Assembly (NCBI GenBank): GCA_034521445.1
Contig: JAXHMM010000003.1
Span: 124,001 to 188,000, forward strand
DNA from: Balneolaceae bacterium
Lineage (GTDB): Bacteria; Bacteroidota; Rhodothermia; Balneolales; Balneolaceae
DNA length: 64,000 bases
Direction: 5' to 3'
Shown one piece after another: positions 17,953 to 27,600 of this stretch. The stretch's first letter is position 1; the number at the start of each line of letters is the position of its first letter. The notes beneath the pieces are model-generated. The model saw nothing but the letters and a program-made list of their open reading frames with translations. It had not been told where the DNA came from and made no database searches. A program made the position numbers and the translations under genes.

Positions 17953-20900
17953 TCATTTCAGCTCCGAGGGCGACTGTCCCGTCACCTTCTTGAAACTCCT
18001 GGAGAAGTAGCTGGGATCGGCATAGCCGACGGCGCATGCGGCCTGCTGCACATTAAATCCACGCTCGGCGATCAACACCCGGGCCTCCTCCATGCGCCGC
18101 TCCACGATATAGTCGTTCAGGGTCTTCTCGCCGGTTTCGCTCCACTCCCGGTAAAGCTTGGACCGGCTCATGTAGAGGGCGTCGGCCAGCAGTTCCACGG
18201 AGAGGTTGGAATCGGCCAGGTGGCGGTAGACAATCTGCCGGACACGGGCAACCAGATCCGGTTCTTCCGAAACCCCATACCCTGCTTCCTGTTTCCTGAG
18301 AACGCGTTCACGCCGCAATATCGCACGTACCTGGGAAAGAAGCATGCGGCTTTGGATCGGTTTGGTCAGGTAGACGTCGGCCCCTGATGAGAGGCCTTCC
18401 CGGATGTCGGCCTCGTGGTTTTTCGCCGAGAGAAAGAGGACCGGCAGCGTACGCAGGTCGTGCATATCCCGGAGTCGGTCCACGAACTCAACTCCGCCCA
18501 TGCCCGGCATCATGACGTCGGAGATGACCAGGTCGGGCCTCCACTCCTCCAGCAGTTGCAGGGCCTCATGGCCCTCGGCTGCCAACCGAATCTGGTAGGA
18601 CCCGGAGAGTATGGAGGCGAGATAGTCCCGGAAGTCGGTGTCGTCTTCCACCACCAGGATACGCGCCGACGGCCCGCCGCCATGCTCCTGCAGGCTTTCC
18701 CCGCGCGCCTGCTCATGTCCTGCCCCCTGCATCGGCGCGAATGCCTCATCCGGAGCTGGAATCCAGGGTACGTGCGTTACCCTATCGGCCGCGGAGAAAT
18801 GGGCATCGCCCAGGCGGAGCCGCACGGTAAACTCCGCCCCCTCGCCTTCGCGGGAGCGCAGGGCGACCGATCCGCCCATATGCTCCGCCAGTCCCCGAAC
18901 AAGGTAGAGTCCGATGCCGGTACCCCCGCGCGAGTATTCCCCCTCCGCCTGGTAGAGGTAGTTGAACACCTTTTCCTGTTCCGCTTCGGGGATGCCCTCA
19001 CCCTGGTCGCGCAGGATGAGGGCCGCGTGCCCATCCTCCTCCCGTATGTCCAGGAAGATACGTCCGCCCCTGGGCGAATGGCGAATGGCGTTGGACATCA
19101 GGTTGAAAACAATGCGCTCCCACGCGTCCAGGTCCACATATACAGACACTGGCGGGCCGGTCTCCATCTCCAGGCTGATCTCCTGCTGCTGCAACAGCGA
19201 GCGAAACTGTCCGCAGATGCTGAGGGTCAGTCTGCGGAGGTCAGCCGGCTGCAGGGTGAGTTGAAGGGCGTTGGCGTTGAGGCGGCTCACGTCGAGAATC
19301 TGGTTCACCATCTGCTGCAGGCGCCGGCTGTTGCGGCTCATCACCCGCAGGCGGTTGGTTTCCACTGCGGGACGATCTCCGGAATGTTCCAGCAGCATGT
19401 CGTCGAGGGGACCGACGATGAGGGAAAGGGGAGTCTTCAGGTCGTGGGTAATCCTGCTGAAGAAACGGGATTTCTCCTCAGCGGCCCTACGGAGCTCGGC
19501 AGTCTGCTGCTCAACCCTGTGCTGCAGGCGTTGCTCCTGCCGCTTCAGCGTCCCCACGCGGTACCGGTGTCCTCCGTAGGCCATAAGTCCGGCCAGAAGG
19601 GCCATGGCAGCATAAAAAAGGGTAGTTTCGTAGATGTAGGGAGGTACCGACACGATGAGGGCGGCGGTGGTGCGGGTACCATCGGGACGTTCGGCCGCCA
19701 CTTCGAAGGTGTGGTTGCCTGGCGGGAGGTTGGTGTAGCTTGCCGTGCGCCCGCCGGCCGTCCATGCTTCGTCCGCTCCGGTGAAACGGTGCCAGAAGGT
19801 CATCTGCCCGGGCAGCGCGAAATTCGGGGCGGTGAAGGCGAATTGGATGTTTCGCTCTCCGAGTGGCAGGCGTAGGCGGTCTCGTCCACCCACCAGGAGG
19901 GTGCTGTCAGACAGGCTTACCTCCTCCAGCAGTACAGGGGCCACGGGCGGCATATCCTGTTGCCCGGTTTCCAGGACGGTGATGCCGGCCTGGTTCGGAA
20001 ACCAAACCGTGCTGTCGGAACGGAGCATGCCCGCCGTCTGCACGCCCCCGTTGGCTTCACGGTTGATCATGCCGGACTGTTCGTCGAAATGAAGCAGGCG
20101 AAGCGGACCCGTCCCGCTGTCGGCATAACGGTTCAGATCGGACAGGGGGATGCGCATGATGCCGGCGTTGGAGCTGATCCAGAGGTTTCCGTGCGGTCCC
20201 TCGATGATGCGGTGGAGGGCATCGTTGACCAGCCCATCGGCCGCTCCCACGTGAACCACCGAGTCCACCCGGCCGGCGTCGTCCAGCACTAGTCGGTTCA
20301 ATCCGCGGTCCTGGGTGGCCACCCAGAGCGTGTCGTCGGACTGCAGGTAAATATCGCGTATGTAGCTGCTGGCCAATCCGTTTTCCAGGTCGGCAAAACG
20401 CCGCAGGAGATCGCCTTTCATCCGGTAGATGCCGTTGCCGTTGCTGCCCAGGTAAAGCGTGCCCCGGCTGTCTTCGCGGATGACGCGGACGCCGTTCACG
20501 GATTCGTCCCTGTCGGTGCGCAGCCGTTGCCAGGTATCCCCCTCCTTGACGGCCATTGCCGAGAGCGAACCGACCAGCAGTCGCCCCCGGCGGTCCCGGT
20601 ACATGGACTCGACCGTCAGATCGGACGAGCCCATCACACGGTCCAATTCCGCCACCCTGACCCACGTGTCTCCGGTGTATTGCCACAGACCGTGCGCCCA
20701 GATGCCCGCATAGACGGTGCCGTCGGTATCTTGATGCAGGTAACGAACCACATCGGCCGACAGGTTGCTGTTGCCGGTATGCCAGTTGTCGGTTTCGCCC
20801 TCTCTTAACCGGAATATGCCGTACCGAAAGCTGCCCGCCCAGACAGCGCCGTCCTTCGTTTCAATGATAGGATAAATGTTTTCCAGGGGGCGACCTCCCG

Positions 20901-22020
20901 CTGACGTGAGGTTGAGCACCCTGTTCCGCCGTATCTGGTAGACGCCGTCGGTCCACGAGGCCACCCAAATGGAACCGTCGTTATCCACGTAGCCTTCCTG
21001 GATCTGATCGGCCCGGAAAACGATCTCGTCGTTCACGAGCACCTCGTCATCTCCCAGCAGGATGCGTTCCCCGTCCGGACCGGTATGCAGGCTGCCGCTG
21101 GCGTTGCCTGTGTTGACCTGCACAGGAAGGGCGGTTACCGTACCGGCCGCGGGGTCGGCCTCCATAAAACCCGCCGTGGTGGAGAAAAGTCGCGATCCCG
21201 CGGGGCCTGCCATCGATTCCATGACGTTGAAGTTCCCCTCTCCCGTACCGGGCAGGTACGAAGATGACCCGGAGACGACCCCATCCACCACGAGGAAGAA
21301 TCCGCCGAGTCCCATCAGCCAGAAGGAATAGTCATCCCTGACGGCAATGCCGGAAATATTCTCCATCGGCAAGGGGGAATCTCCGGGTGCCAGCAAAAGG
21401 TCGGCTTTCCCGTTCTCCCAGTGCAGCAGCCCGTGACGGTTAACCGCCAGCACGCCACCGGAGGCCGTGGGTTCGAGCGCCCACGTGTCGGCAGCGAAGC
21501 GCGGCTCGGGCAGTGCGTGGAAGCGGCGCGCTTCTCGATCGTACCGGAAGACGCCCCGGTCGGTGCTCACCCAGACAGTCCGGATGCCCTCGCGTATCCT
21601 GGAGACTGCTCCAGGCAGGCCTTCTTCGGCCCCGATCGGAGTGAATCCGTACGCCGGACCGTCGTAGCGGACCAGCTTCAACTGTTCGTTCAGCAGCCAG
21701 AGGGATCCCCATTGGTCAGCCATGATGCCCGTGATGCGGTTGCTTATGAGTCCGGGACTGTTGCTGACATTGAAGGTCACAAACCGGTACCCGTCGTAGC
21801 GTGCAATCCCGTTCATCGTGGAAAAGTAGATATAGCCCTGCCGGTCTTTGGCGATGCCGGTCACCGCGTTTACGGGCAGCCCCTCCTCAACCGTAAAGAG
21901 CCGGGTCAGGAACTGCTTCGGCGGCAGATCCGGTCCACTACTCAGATCCTGGCCAGCCAGGGGAAACGTCCCGGTCACGAGGATAAAAAGGGCGGTATAG
22001 CGTAGTATGAGGGGCCTCAT
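17953..22020 (-). CDS. Hybrid two-component system regulator (HTCS)
   Basis: A 1,355-aa one-protein two-component system. The order is: signal peptide (1-22), two seven-bladed RegProp propellers (about 35-690), Y_Y_Y domain (about 735-800), membrane helix (about 806-828), coiled coil, HisKA with the phospho-acceptor His859 (ITHDLKTPLSL), HATPase (DQGEGIPE, GTGIGLYLV), receiver with Asp1168 (VISDVMMPG), and a C-terminal AraC-type helix-turn-helix (about 1255-1355). HTCS regulators normally sense glycan fragments and drive polysaccharide-utilisation loci. No SusC/SusD or glycosidase gene is present here. The divergent neighbour is the GLUG surface protein, the likeliest target. Confidence 0.95.
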   Translation of the reverse strand: MRPLILRYTALFILVTGTFPLAGQDLSSGPDLPPKQFLTRLFTVEEGLPVNAVTGIAKDRQGYIYFSTMNGIARYDGYRFVTFNVSNSPGLISNRITGIMADQWGSLWLLNEQLKLVRYDGPAYGFTPIGAEEGLPGAVSRIREGIRTVWVSTDRGVFRYDREARRFHALPEPRFAADTWALEPTASGGVLAVNRHGLLHWENGKADLLLAPGDSPLPMENISGIAVRDDYSFWLMGLGGFFLVVDGVVSGSSSYLPGTGEGNFNVMESMAGPAGSRLFSTTAGFMEADPAAGTVTALPVQVNTGNASGSLHTGPDGERILLGDDEVLVNDEIVFRADQIQEGYVDNDGSIWVASWTDGVYQIRRNRVLNLTSAGGRPLENIYPIIETKDGAVWAGSFRYGIFRLREGETDNWHTGNSNLSADVVRYLHQDTDGTVYAGIWAHGLWQYTGDTWVRVAELDRVMGSSDLTVESMYRDRRGRLLVGSLSAMAVKEGDTWQRLRTDRDESVNGVRVIREDSRGTLYLGSNGNGIYRMKGDLLRRFADLENGLASSYIRDIYLQSDDTLWVATQDRGLNRLVLDDAGRVDSVVHVGAADGLVNDALHRIIEGPHGNLWISSNAGIMRIPLSDLNRYADSGTGPLRLLHFDEQSGMINREANGGVQTAGMLRSDSTVWFPNQAGITVLETGQQDMPPVAPVLLEEVSLSDSTLLVGGRDRLRLPLGERNIQFAFTAPNFALPGQMTFWHRFTGADEAWTAGGRTASYTNLPPGNHTFEVAAERPDGTRTTAALIVSVPPYIYETTLFYAAMALLAGLMAYGGHRYRVGTLKRQEQRLQHRVEQQTAELRRAAEEKSRFFSRITHDLKTPLSLIVGPLDDMLLEHSGDRPAVETNRLRVMSRNSRRLQQMVNQILDVSRLNANALQLTLQPADLRRLTLSICGQFRSLLQQQEISLEMETGPPVSVYVDLDAWERIVFNLMSNAIRHSPRGGRIFLDIREEDGHAALILRDQGEGIPEAEQEKVFNYLYQAEGEYSRGGTGIGLYLVRGLAEHMGGSVALRSREGEGAEFTVRLRLGDAHFSAADRVTHVPWIPAPDEAFAPMQGAGHEQARGESLQEHGGGPSARILVVEDDTDFRDYLASILSGSYQIRLAAEGHEALQLLEEWRPDLVISDVMMPGMGGVEFVDRLRDMHDLRTLPVLFLSAKNHEADIREGLSSGADVYLTKPIQSRMLLSQVRAILRRERVLRKQEAGYGVSEEPDLVARVRQIVYRHLADSNLSVELLADALYMSRSKLYREWSETGEKTLNDYIVERRMEEARVLIAERGFNVQQAACAVGYADPSYFSRSFKKVTGQSPSELK

Positions 22021-22188
22021 GGGATGATTTTACCTAAAAATGGGACGTTATCAAAGATGAAATTCACTATTGTGGTAGCGGGTAAATAACTGAAAGGGAG
22101 CAAGAGAGCAGAAAGAGGCCGTTTGTTGCCTCCGTCGCCCATTTCTCACTCCAGACACACAGTCAAGATTGACAGAGGAACACCTCAT

Positions 22189-23763
22189 ATGAAGAACAAG
22201 AGAGTTGCCATAGCATCTATGATTCTGTCCCTGGTCGGTATCTGCCTGCCTGCGGTGGCGCAGTTTTCAGGCATGGGTTCCGGTACGCCTGGGTCTCCCT
22301 ACCAGGTTGCAAACGCCCAACAGCTTGACGAAATGCGTAACAACCTGGATGCCCATTATATCCTGGAGCAAGACATCGATCTTTCCACGGCTACAGGTCC
22401 CGGCGGGGCCTTTTATGATGGCGGGGCCGGCTGGGAGCCTATTGGAACGCTGGGAAGTGGATTCACTGGCAGCTTGGACGGAGACGGGTATGTAATCACC
22501 GGGATGTTTATCGCCCGCTCAGGAGATTATTTTGTCGGGCTGTTCGGAGACCTTTGGCCGGGGGGCTCGGTCTCGGACCTGGGGGTGGAAGCGGCGGACG
22601 TGACCGGTGATCAGTACGTCGGTATCCTGGCCGGATACTCCGAGGGTACGGTGACCGGCAGCTACGCCACCGGCACAGTGAATGCCCGTACCGCAGTCGG
22701 TGGATTGGTGGGGAGAACTGGTTCAGGATCCTCGATCACCGGCAGCTATTCCGGGGCTTCGGTGAGCGGCGACTTCGCCGGCGGCCTGGTGGGAGACAAT
22801 TACGGCTCGATTTCTGAGAGTTACGCTACGGGTTCGGTGAGTGGCAGCTACTATGTCGGCGGCCTGGCGGGAAGCAACGATGGATCAGTCACAGACAGCT
22901 ACGCCACGGGTTCTGTGAGCGGAAGTGGAGGCAATGTCGGCGGCCTGGTGGGAGAGAATTTCGCCGCGATTTCCGCGAGTTACTGGAACACCGAGACCAG
23001 CGGGCAGGAGGGGGGCGTGGGCGATGGCTCGGCTACGGGTATGACCGGCCTGACCAGCGCCGAGATGCGTCGGGTGGCGAGCTTCGGAGGCTTCGATTTC
23101 ACCGATACTTGGCAAATAGACGAATACCTCTCCTTTCCCACGTTGCAGGACAATCCCCAGGACCCGGCGCCGGGTTTTGCTTTTGCCGATGGCGATGGCA
23201 CGTCCGGGACTCCCTACGAGATCACCACGTCTGCACAGCTTGATGCCATCCGGGGTGACCTTGATGCCCATTACATCCTGACGGAAGACATCGAACTTTC
23301 CACGGCTACAGGATCCGGCGGGGTCTTTTACCACGGTGGGGCCGGCTGGGAGCCGATCGGGGAGAATGGCGACGAATTTACCGGCAGTCTGGACGGCAAC
23401 GGCCATACCATCTCCGGACTTTATATCGACCGCTCAGGAGATGATTATGTCGGGCTGTTCGGGTCCCTTGGATCGGGGAGCTCGGTCTCGGACCTGGGGG
23501 TGGAAGAGGCGGACGTGACCGGTGATCGGCACGTCGGTATCCTGGTGGGAGAAACGGATGGCTCGATTACTGGCAGCTATGCCACGGGTGAAGTTAGCGG
23601 TAATAATCGTGTCGGTGGCTTGGTTGGGATTACTTCTTCTTCAGGATCCTCGATCACCGGCAGCTATTCCGGGGCTTCGGTGAGTGGAGGCGACTGGGTC
23701 GGCGGCCTGGTGGGATCAACAGTTATGGCTCGATTTCTGAGAGTTACGCCACGGCTTCGGTGA
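22189..23763 (+). CDS. GLUG-repeat surface protein, N-terminal part (frameshifted)
   Basis: The N-terminal portion of a giant secreted adhesin-like protein. The ATG at 22189 follows a GAGGAA ribosome-binding site and opens a signal peptide (MKNKRVAIASM, cut near VAQF). Then come repeats of the GLUG type (VGGLVGxN, GSITGSYATG), which build beta-helical surface proteins. The frame goes wrong within 23709-23717 and stops at 23763 after about 18 out-of-frame residues. Comparison with the second copy of the same repeat (24538-24560) indicates loss of one base, probably a T from GGATTCAAC. With one base restored, the reading frame joins the next entry into a protein of about 2,128 aa. Confidence 0.85.
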   Translation: MKNKRVAIASMILSLVGICLPAVAQFSGMGSGTPGSPYQVANAQQLDEMRNNLDAHYILEQDIDLSTATGPGGAFYDGGAGWEPIGTLGSGFTGSLDGDGYVITGMFIARSGDYFVGLFGDLWPGGSVSDLGVEAADVTGDQYVGILAGYSEGTVTGSYATGTVNARTAVGGLVGRTGSGSSITGSYSGASVSGDFAGGLVGDNYGSISESYATGSVSGSYYVGGLAGSNDGSVTDSYATGSVSGSGGNVGGLVGENFAAISASYWNTETSGQEGGVGDGSATGMTGLTSAEMRRVASFGGFDFTDTWQIDEYLSFPTLQDNPQDPAPGFAFADGDGTSGTPYEITTSAQLDAIRGDLDAHYILTEDIELSTATGSGGVFYHGGAGWEPIGENGDEFTGSLDGNGHTISGLYIDRSGDDYVGLFGSLGSGSSVSDLGVEEADVTGDRHVGILVGETDGSITGSYATGEVSGNNRVGGLVGITSSSGSSITGSYSGASVSGGDWVGGLVGSTVMARFLRVTPRLR

Positions 23764-24662
23764 GCGGAAGTGGAGGCTATGTCGGCGGTCTGGTGGGAGA
23801 GAATTTCGCCGCGATTTCCGCGATTTCCGAGAGTTACTGGAACACCGAGACCAGCGGGCAGAGCAGCTCCGAAGGCGGCTCCGGTCTGACCAGCGCCGAG
23901 ATGCGTCGGGTGGCGAGCTTCGGAGGCTTCGATTTCACCGATACTTGGCAAATAGACGAATACCTCTCCTTTCCCACGTTGCAGGACAATCCCCAGGACC
24001 CGGCGCCGGGTTTTGCTTTTACCGTCGGCGATGGCACGTCCGGGACTCCCTACGAGATCACCACGTCTGCTCAGCTTGATGCCATCCGGGGTGACCTGGA
24101 TGCCCATTACATCCTGACGGAAGACATCGAACTTTCCACGGCTACAGGATCCGGCGGGGTCTTTTACCACGGCGGGGCCGGCTGGGAGCCGATCGGGGAG
24201 AATGGCGACGAATTTACCGGCAGTCTGGACGGCAACGGCCATACCATCACCGGACTTTATATCGACCGCTCAGGAGATGATTATGTCGGGCTGTTCGGGT
24301 CCCTTGGATCGGGGAGCTCGGTCTCGGACCTGGGGGTGGAAGAGGCGGACGTGACCGGTGATCGGCACGTCGGTATCCTGGTGGGAGAAACGGATGGCTC
24401 GATTACTGGCAGCTATGCCACGGGTGAAGTTAGCGGTAATAATCGTGTCGGTGGCTTGGTTGGGATTACTTCTTCTTCAGGATCCTCGATCACCGGCAGT
24501 TATTCCGGGGCTTCGGTGAGTGGAGGCGACCGGGTCGGCGGCCTGGTGGGATACAGTTATGGCTCGATTTCTGAGAGTTACGCCACGGCTTCGGTGAGCG
24601 GAAGTGGAGGCTATGTCGGCGGCCTGGTGGGAGAGAATTTCGGCGCGATTTCCGAGAGTTAC
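23050..24662 (+). repeat. Tandem duplication of a GLUG block (about 836 bases per copy)
   Basis: Copy A (23050-23885) and copy B (23886 onward) are nearly identical: the same motifs recur 836 bases apart (for example 23221 and 24057). The copies differ by scattered substitutions and small indels. One of these lies at the frameshift: copy A reads GGGATCAACAGTTATGG, copy B GGGATACAGTTATGG. 836 is not a multiple of three, so the two copies are read in different frames, which itself shows the broken frame. Confidence 0.85.
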
Positions 24663-27600
24663 GCTTCGGCTTCGGTGAGCGGAAGTGGAAGCTATGTCGG
24701 CGGCCTGGTGGGATTCAATCAACCCAGCGGTACGGTCACAGACAGCTACGCCACGGGTTTGGTGGGTGGCACCAGCCTGTTCGGCGGCCTGGTGGGAAGG
24801 AATATCGGTTCGGTATTCGAGAGTTACTGGAACCGAGAGACCAGCGGGCAGGAGGGTGGAATAGGACTTGGCTCTGGCGATGTGACTGGCCTGAACAGCG
24901 CCGGGATGCGCCGGGTGGCGAGCTTCGCCGGCTTCGATTTTGGGGGCACCTGGCAGATAGAGGAGTACCTGGGCTTCCCGGTGCTGCAGGCCAACCCCCA
25001 GGATCCCCCGCCGGGGGACGTGCCGGCTTCGGCGGCCTCGGCTGCTGTGGGCGGCGGGACGGCGGGGCAGGCGACGACGGTGACCGTGACGCTCCGGGAT
25101 GCGGCGGGCGATCCGGCGACCGGCTCGGGCGGGGCCCTGGCGCTGTCGGTGGCCGGAGCCAACGCGGGGGCCTCCTTCGGGGCGCCCGTGGACAACGGGG
25201 ACGGCACCTACGCGGCCTCCTATACGCCCACGGTTGCCGGCACTGATGAGATTGCCATTACCCTGGGCGGAGTGGCCATCCCGGGGAGTCCGTTTTCCAG
25301 CACGGTCACGGCCGGCCCGCCGGCGAGCGTGACCCTGTCGGGCCCGGCCTCGACCGTCGCCGGACAGGTGGCCGGGCCCTTTACGCTGGAGCTGCTGGAT
25401 ACGGAGGGCAATGCAACGACGGCCGGCGGCCTCACGGGCTTCGGGCTCACGTCCACGGGCACTACCTTTTACGCGGATGCGGCCGGGCAGACCGAGATTG
25501 GCGAGCTGACGTTGGCCGGCGGGGCGAGCACCGGCCTGTTTTACTACGCCTCCCCCTCGGCCGGGGAGCACGCCATCACGGCGGACTGGTCGTCCGGCCC
25601 GGACGGGGACCTGGGGCAGGCCACCCATGACATTACGGTCACGGCCGGGACGGCCGGAGCGCTGGTCTTCGCCGGACAGCCGTCGGGCGCGGTGGCCGGG
25701 CAGGTGTGGGCCCCGGCCCCGTCGGTGCGCATCGAGGACGACTCGGGGAACCTGGTCAGCGGCAGCGCCGCCGAGGTCACCCTGACGCTGTCGGGCGGTC
25801 CGGCCGGGGCGATCCTGTCGGGAACCCTCACCGTGGCCGCCGAGAGCGGGGTTGCCACCTTCGGCGATCTGAGCGTGGCCGCCGCCGGGGAGGGCTATAC
25901 CCTGGCCGCCTCGGCCGACGGGCTGGCGGGGGCGAGCTCCACTTCGTTTGAGATCACGGCCGGCCCGCCGGCGAGCGTGACCCTGTCGGGCCCGGCCTCG
26001 GCCGTCGCCGGACAGGTGGCCGGGCCCTTTACGCTGGGGCTGCTGGATACGGAGGGCAATGCAACGACGGCCGGCGGCCTCACGGGCTTCGGGCTCACGT
26101 CCACGGGCACCACCTTTTACGCGGATGCAGCCGGGCAGACCGAGATTGGCGAGCTGACGTTGGCCGGCGGGGCAAGCACCGGCCCGTTTTACTACGCCTC
26201 CCCCTCGGCCGGGGAACACGCCATCACGGCGGACTGGTCGTCCGGCCCGGACGGGGACCTGGGGCAGGCCACCCATGACATTACGGTCACGGCCGGCACC
26301 GCCGGAGCGCTGGTGTTTGCCGGGCAGCCGTCGGGCGCGGTGGCCGGGCAGGTGTGGGCCCCGGCCCCGTCGGTGCGCATCGAGGACGACTCGGGGAACC
26401 TGGTCAGCGGCAGCGCCGCCGAGGTCACCCTGACGCTGTCGGGCGGGCCGGCCGGGGCGATCCTGTCGGGGACCCTCACTGTGGCCGCCGAGAGCGGGGT
26501 TGCCACCTTCGGCGATTTGAGCATAGCCGCCGCCGGCGAAGGCTATACCCTGGCCGCTTCGGCCGACGGGCTGACGGGGGCGAGCACCACTTCGTTTGAC
26601 ATCACGGCCGGCCTGGCTGATGCGGGCGCCTCTTCTGCGGAGGTGCCGGCCGAGGGGCTGCGGGGCACCCCGACCACCCTTACGGTGACGCTGCGGGACG
26701 CGGCCGGGAACCTGGTGGCCGGCGAGCCGGGGCAGCTGGCTGCCGCCGTAGTCTCCGGCCCCAACAGCGGCGCGGCGTTCAGCAAGGTAACCGGCCACGG
26801 GGACGGCACCTACACCCTCAGCTATACCCCCAAGCAGGCGGGCGCCGACCAGCTGGCCGTCACGGTGCGCGGGGAGGCGGTGGATGGCAGCCCCTTCCCG
26901 CACCAGGTGGCCTGGGAGGTGGACCCGCCCGGGGCCCCGGGCGTTCCGGCCCCCACGCCCGGCGACCGCCGGGTGGCTCTGGCCTGGTCCGCGCCCGCCA
27001 GTGGCGGCGGGGCGCCGGTGACCGGCTACCGGGTGCAGGTTTCCTCGAACGCCGGATCCGGTTGGAGCGAGGCCGGCGGGACCCTTGCCGGCACGTCCCG
27101 TACCGTTCGCGGCCTGGACAACCAGCGGGGCTACCGCTTCCGGGTGGCGGCGGTCAATGCGGTGGGCCCCGGCCCCTGGTCGCCGCCTTCCGCGGTGGCC
27201 GTGCCCACGGCTCCGCCGCCGGATCCGGGCGGCCCCGGCGGCTCGCCCCCGCCCCCCGGAGACGCTACAGGCACCCTCGACGGGGAGCCGATCGAGCTGA
27301 CCCTGCAGGTCACCGACGACGGGGAGCTGCTGCTTACCGACGCCACGGGGACCTTCCGGTTGACGCTGGCGGCCCTGGGGCTGACCGGGGACCGCTTGCC
27401 GGTCTCCTCGCTGGACCAGATCCTCCGCTTGCTGGCCGCCCAGGGGGCCTCCGTACGGATCAGCGGGGACGGCTTTGCCCCGGGCAGCTGGGTGACGGTA
27501 TGGCTGTTCTCCGAGCCGCTGCTGCTGGGCAAGCTGGAGGTGGGGGCTGGCGGGACCATGGGCGGAGACCTTCCCCTGCCGGCGCAGATCCCGGTCGGGG

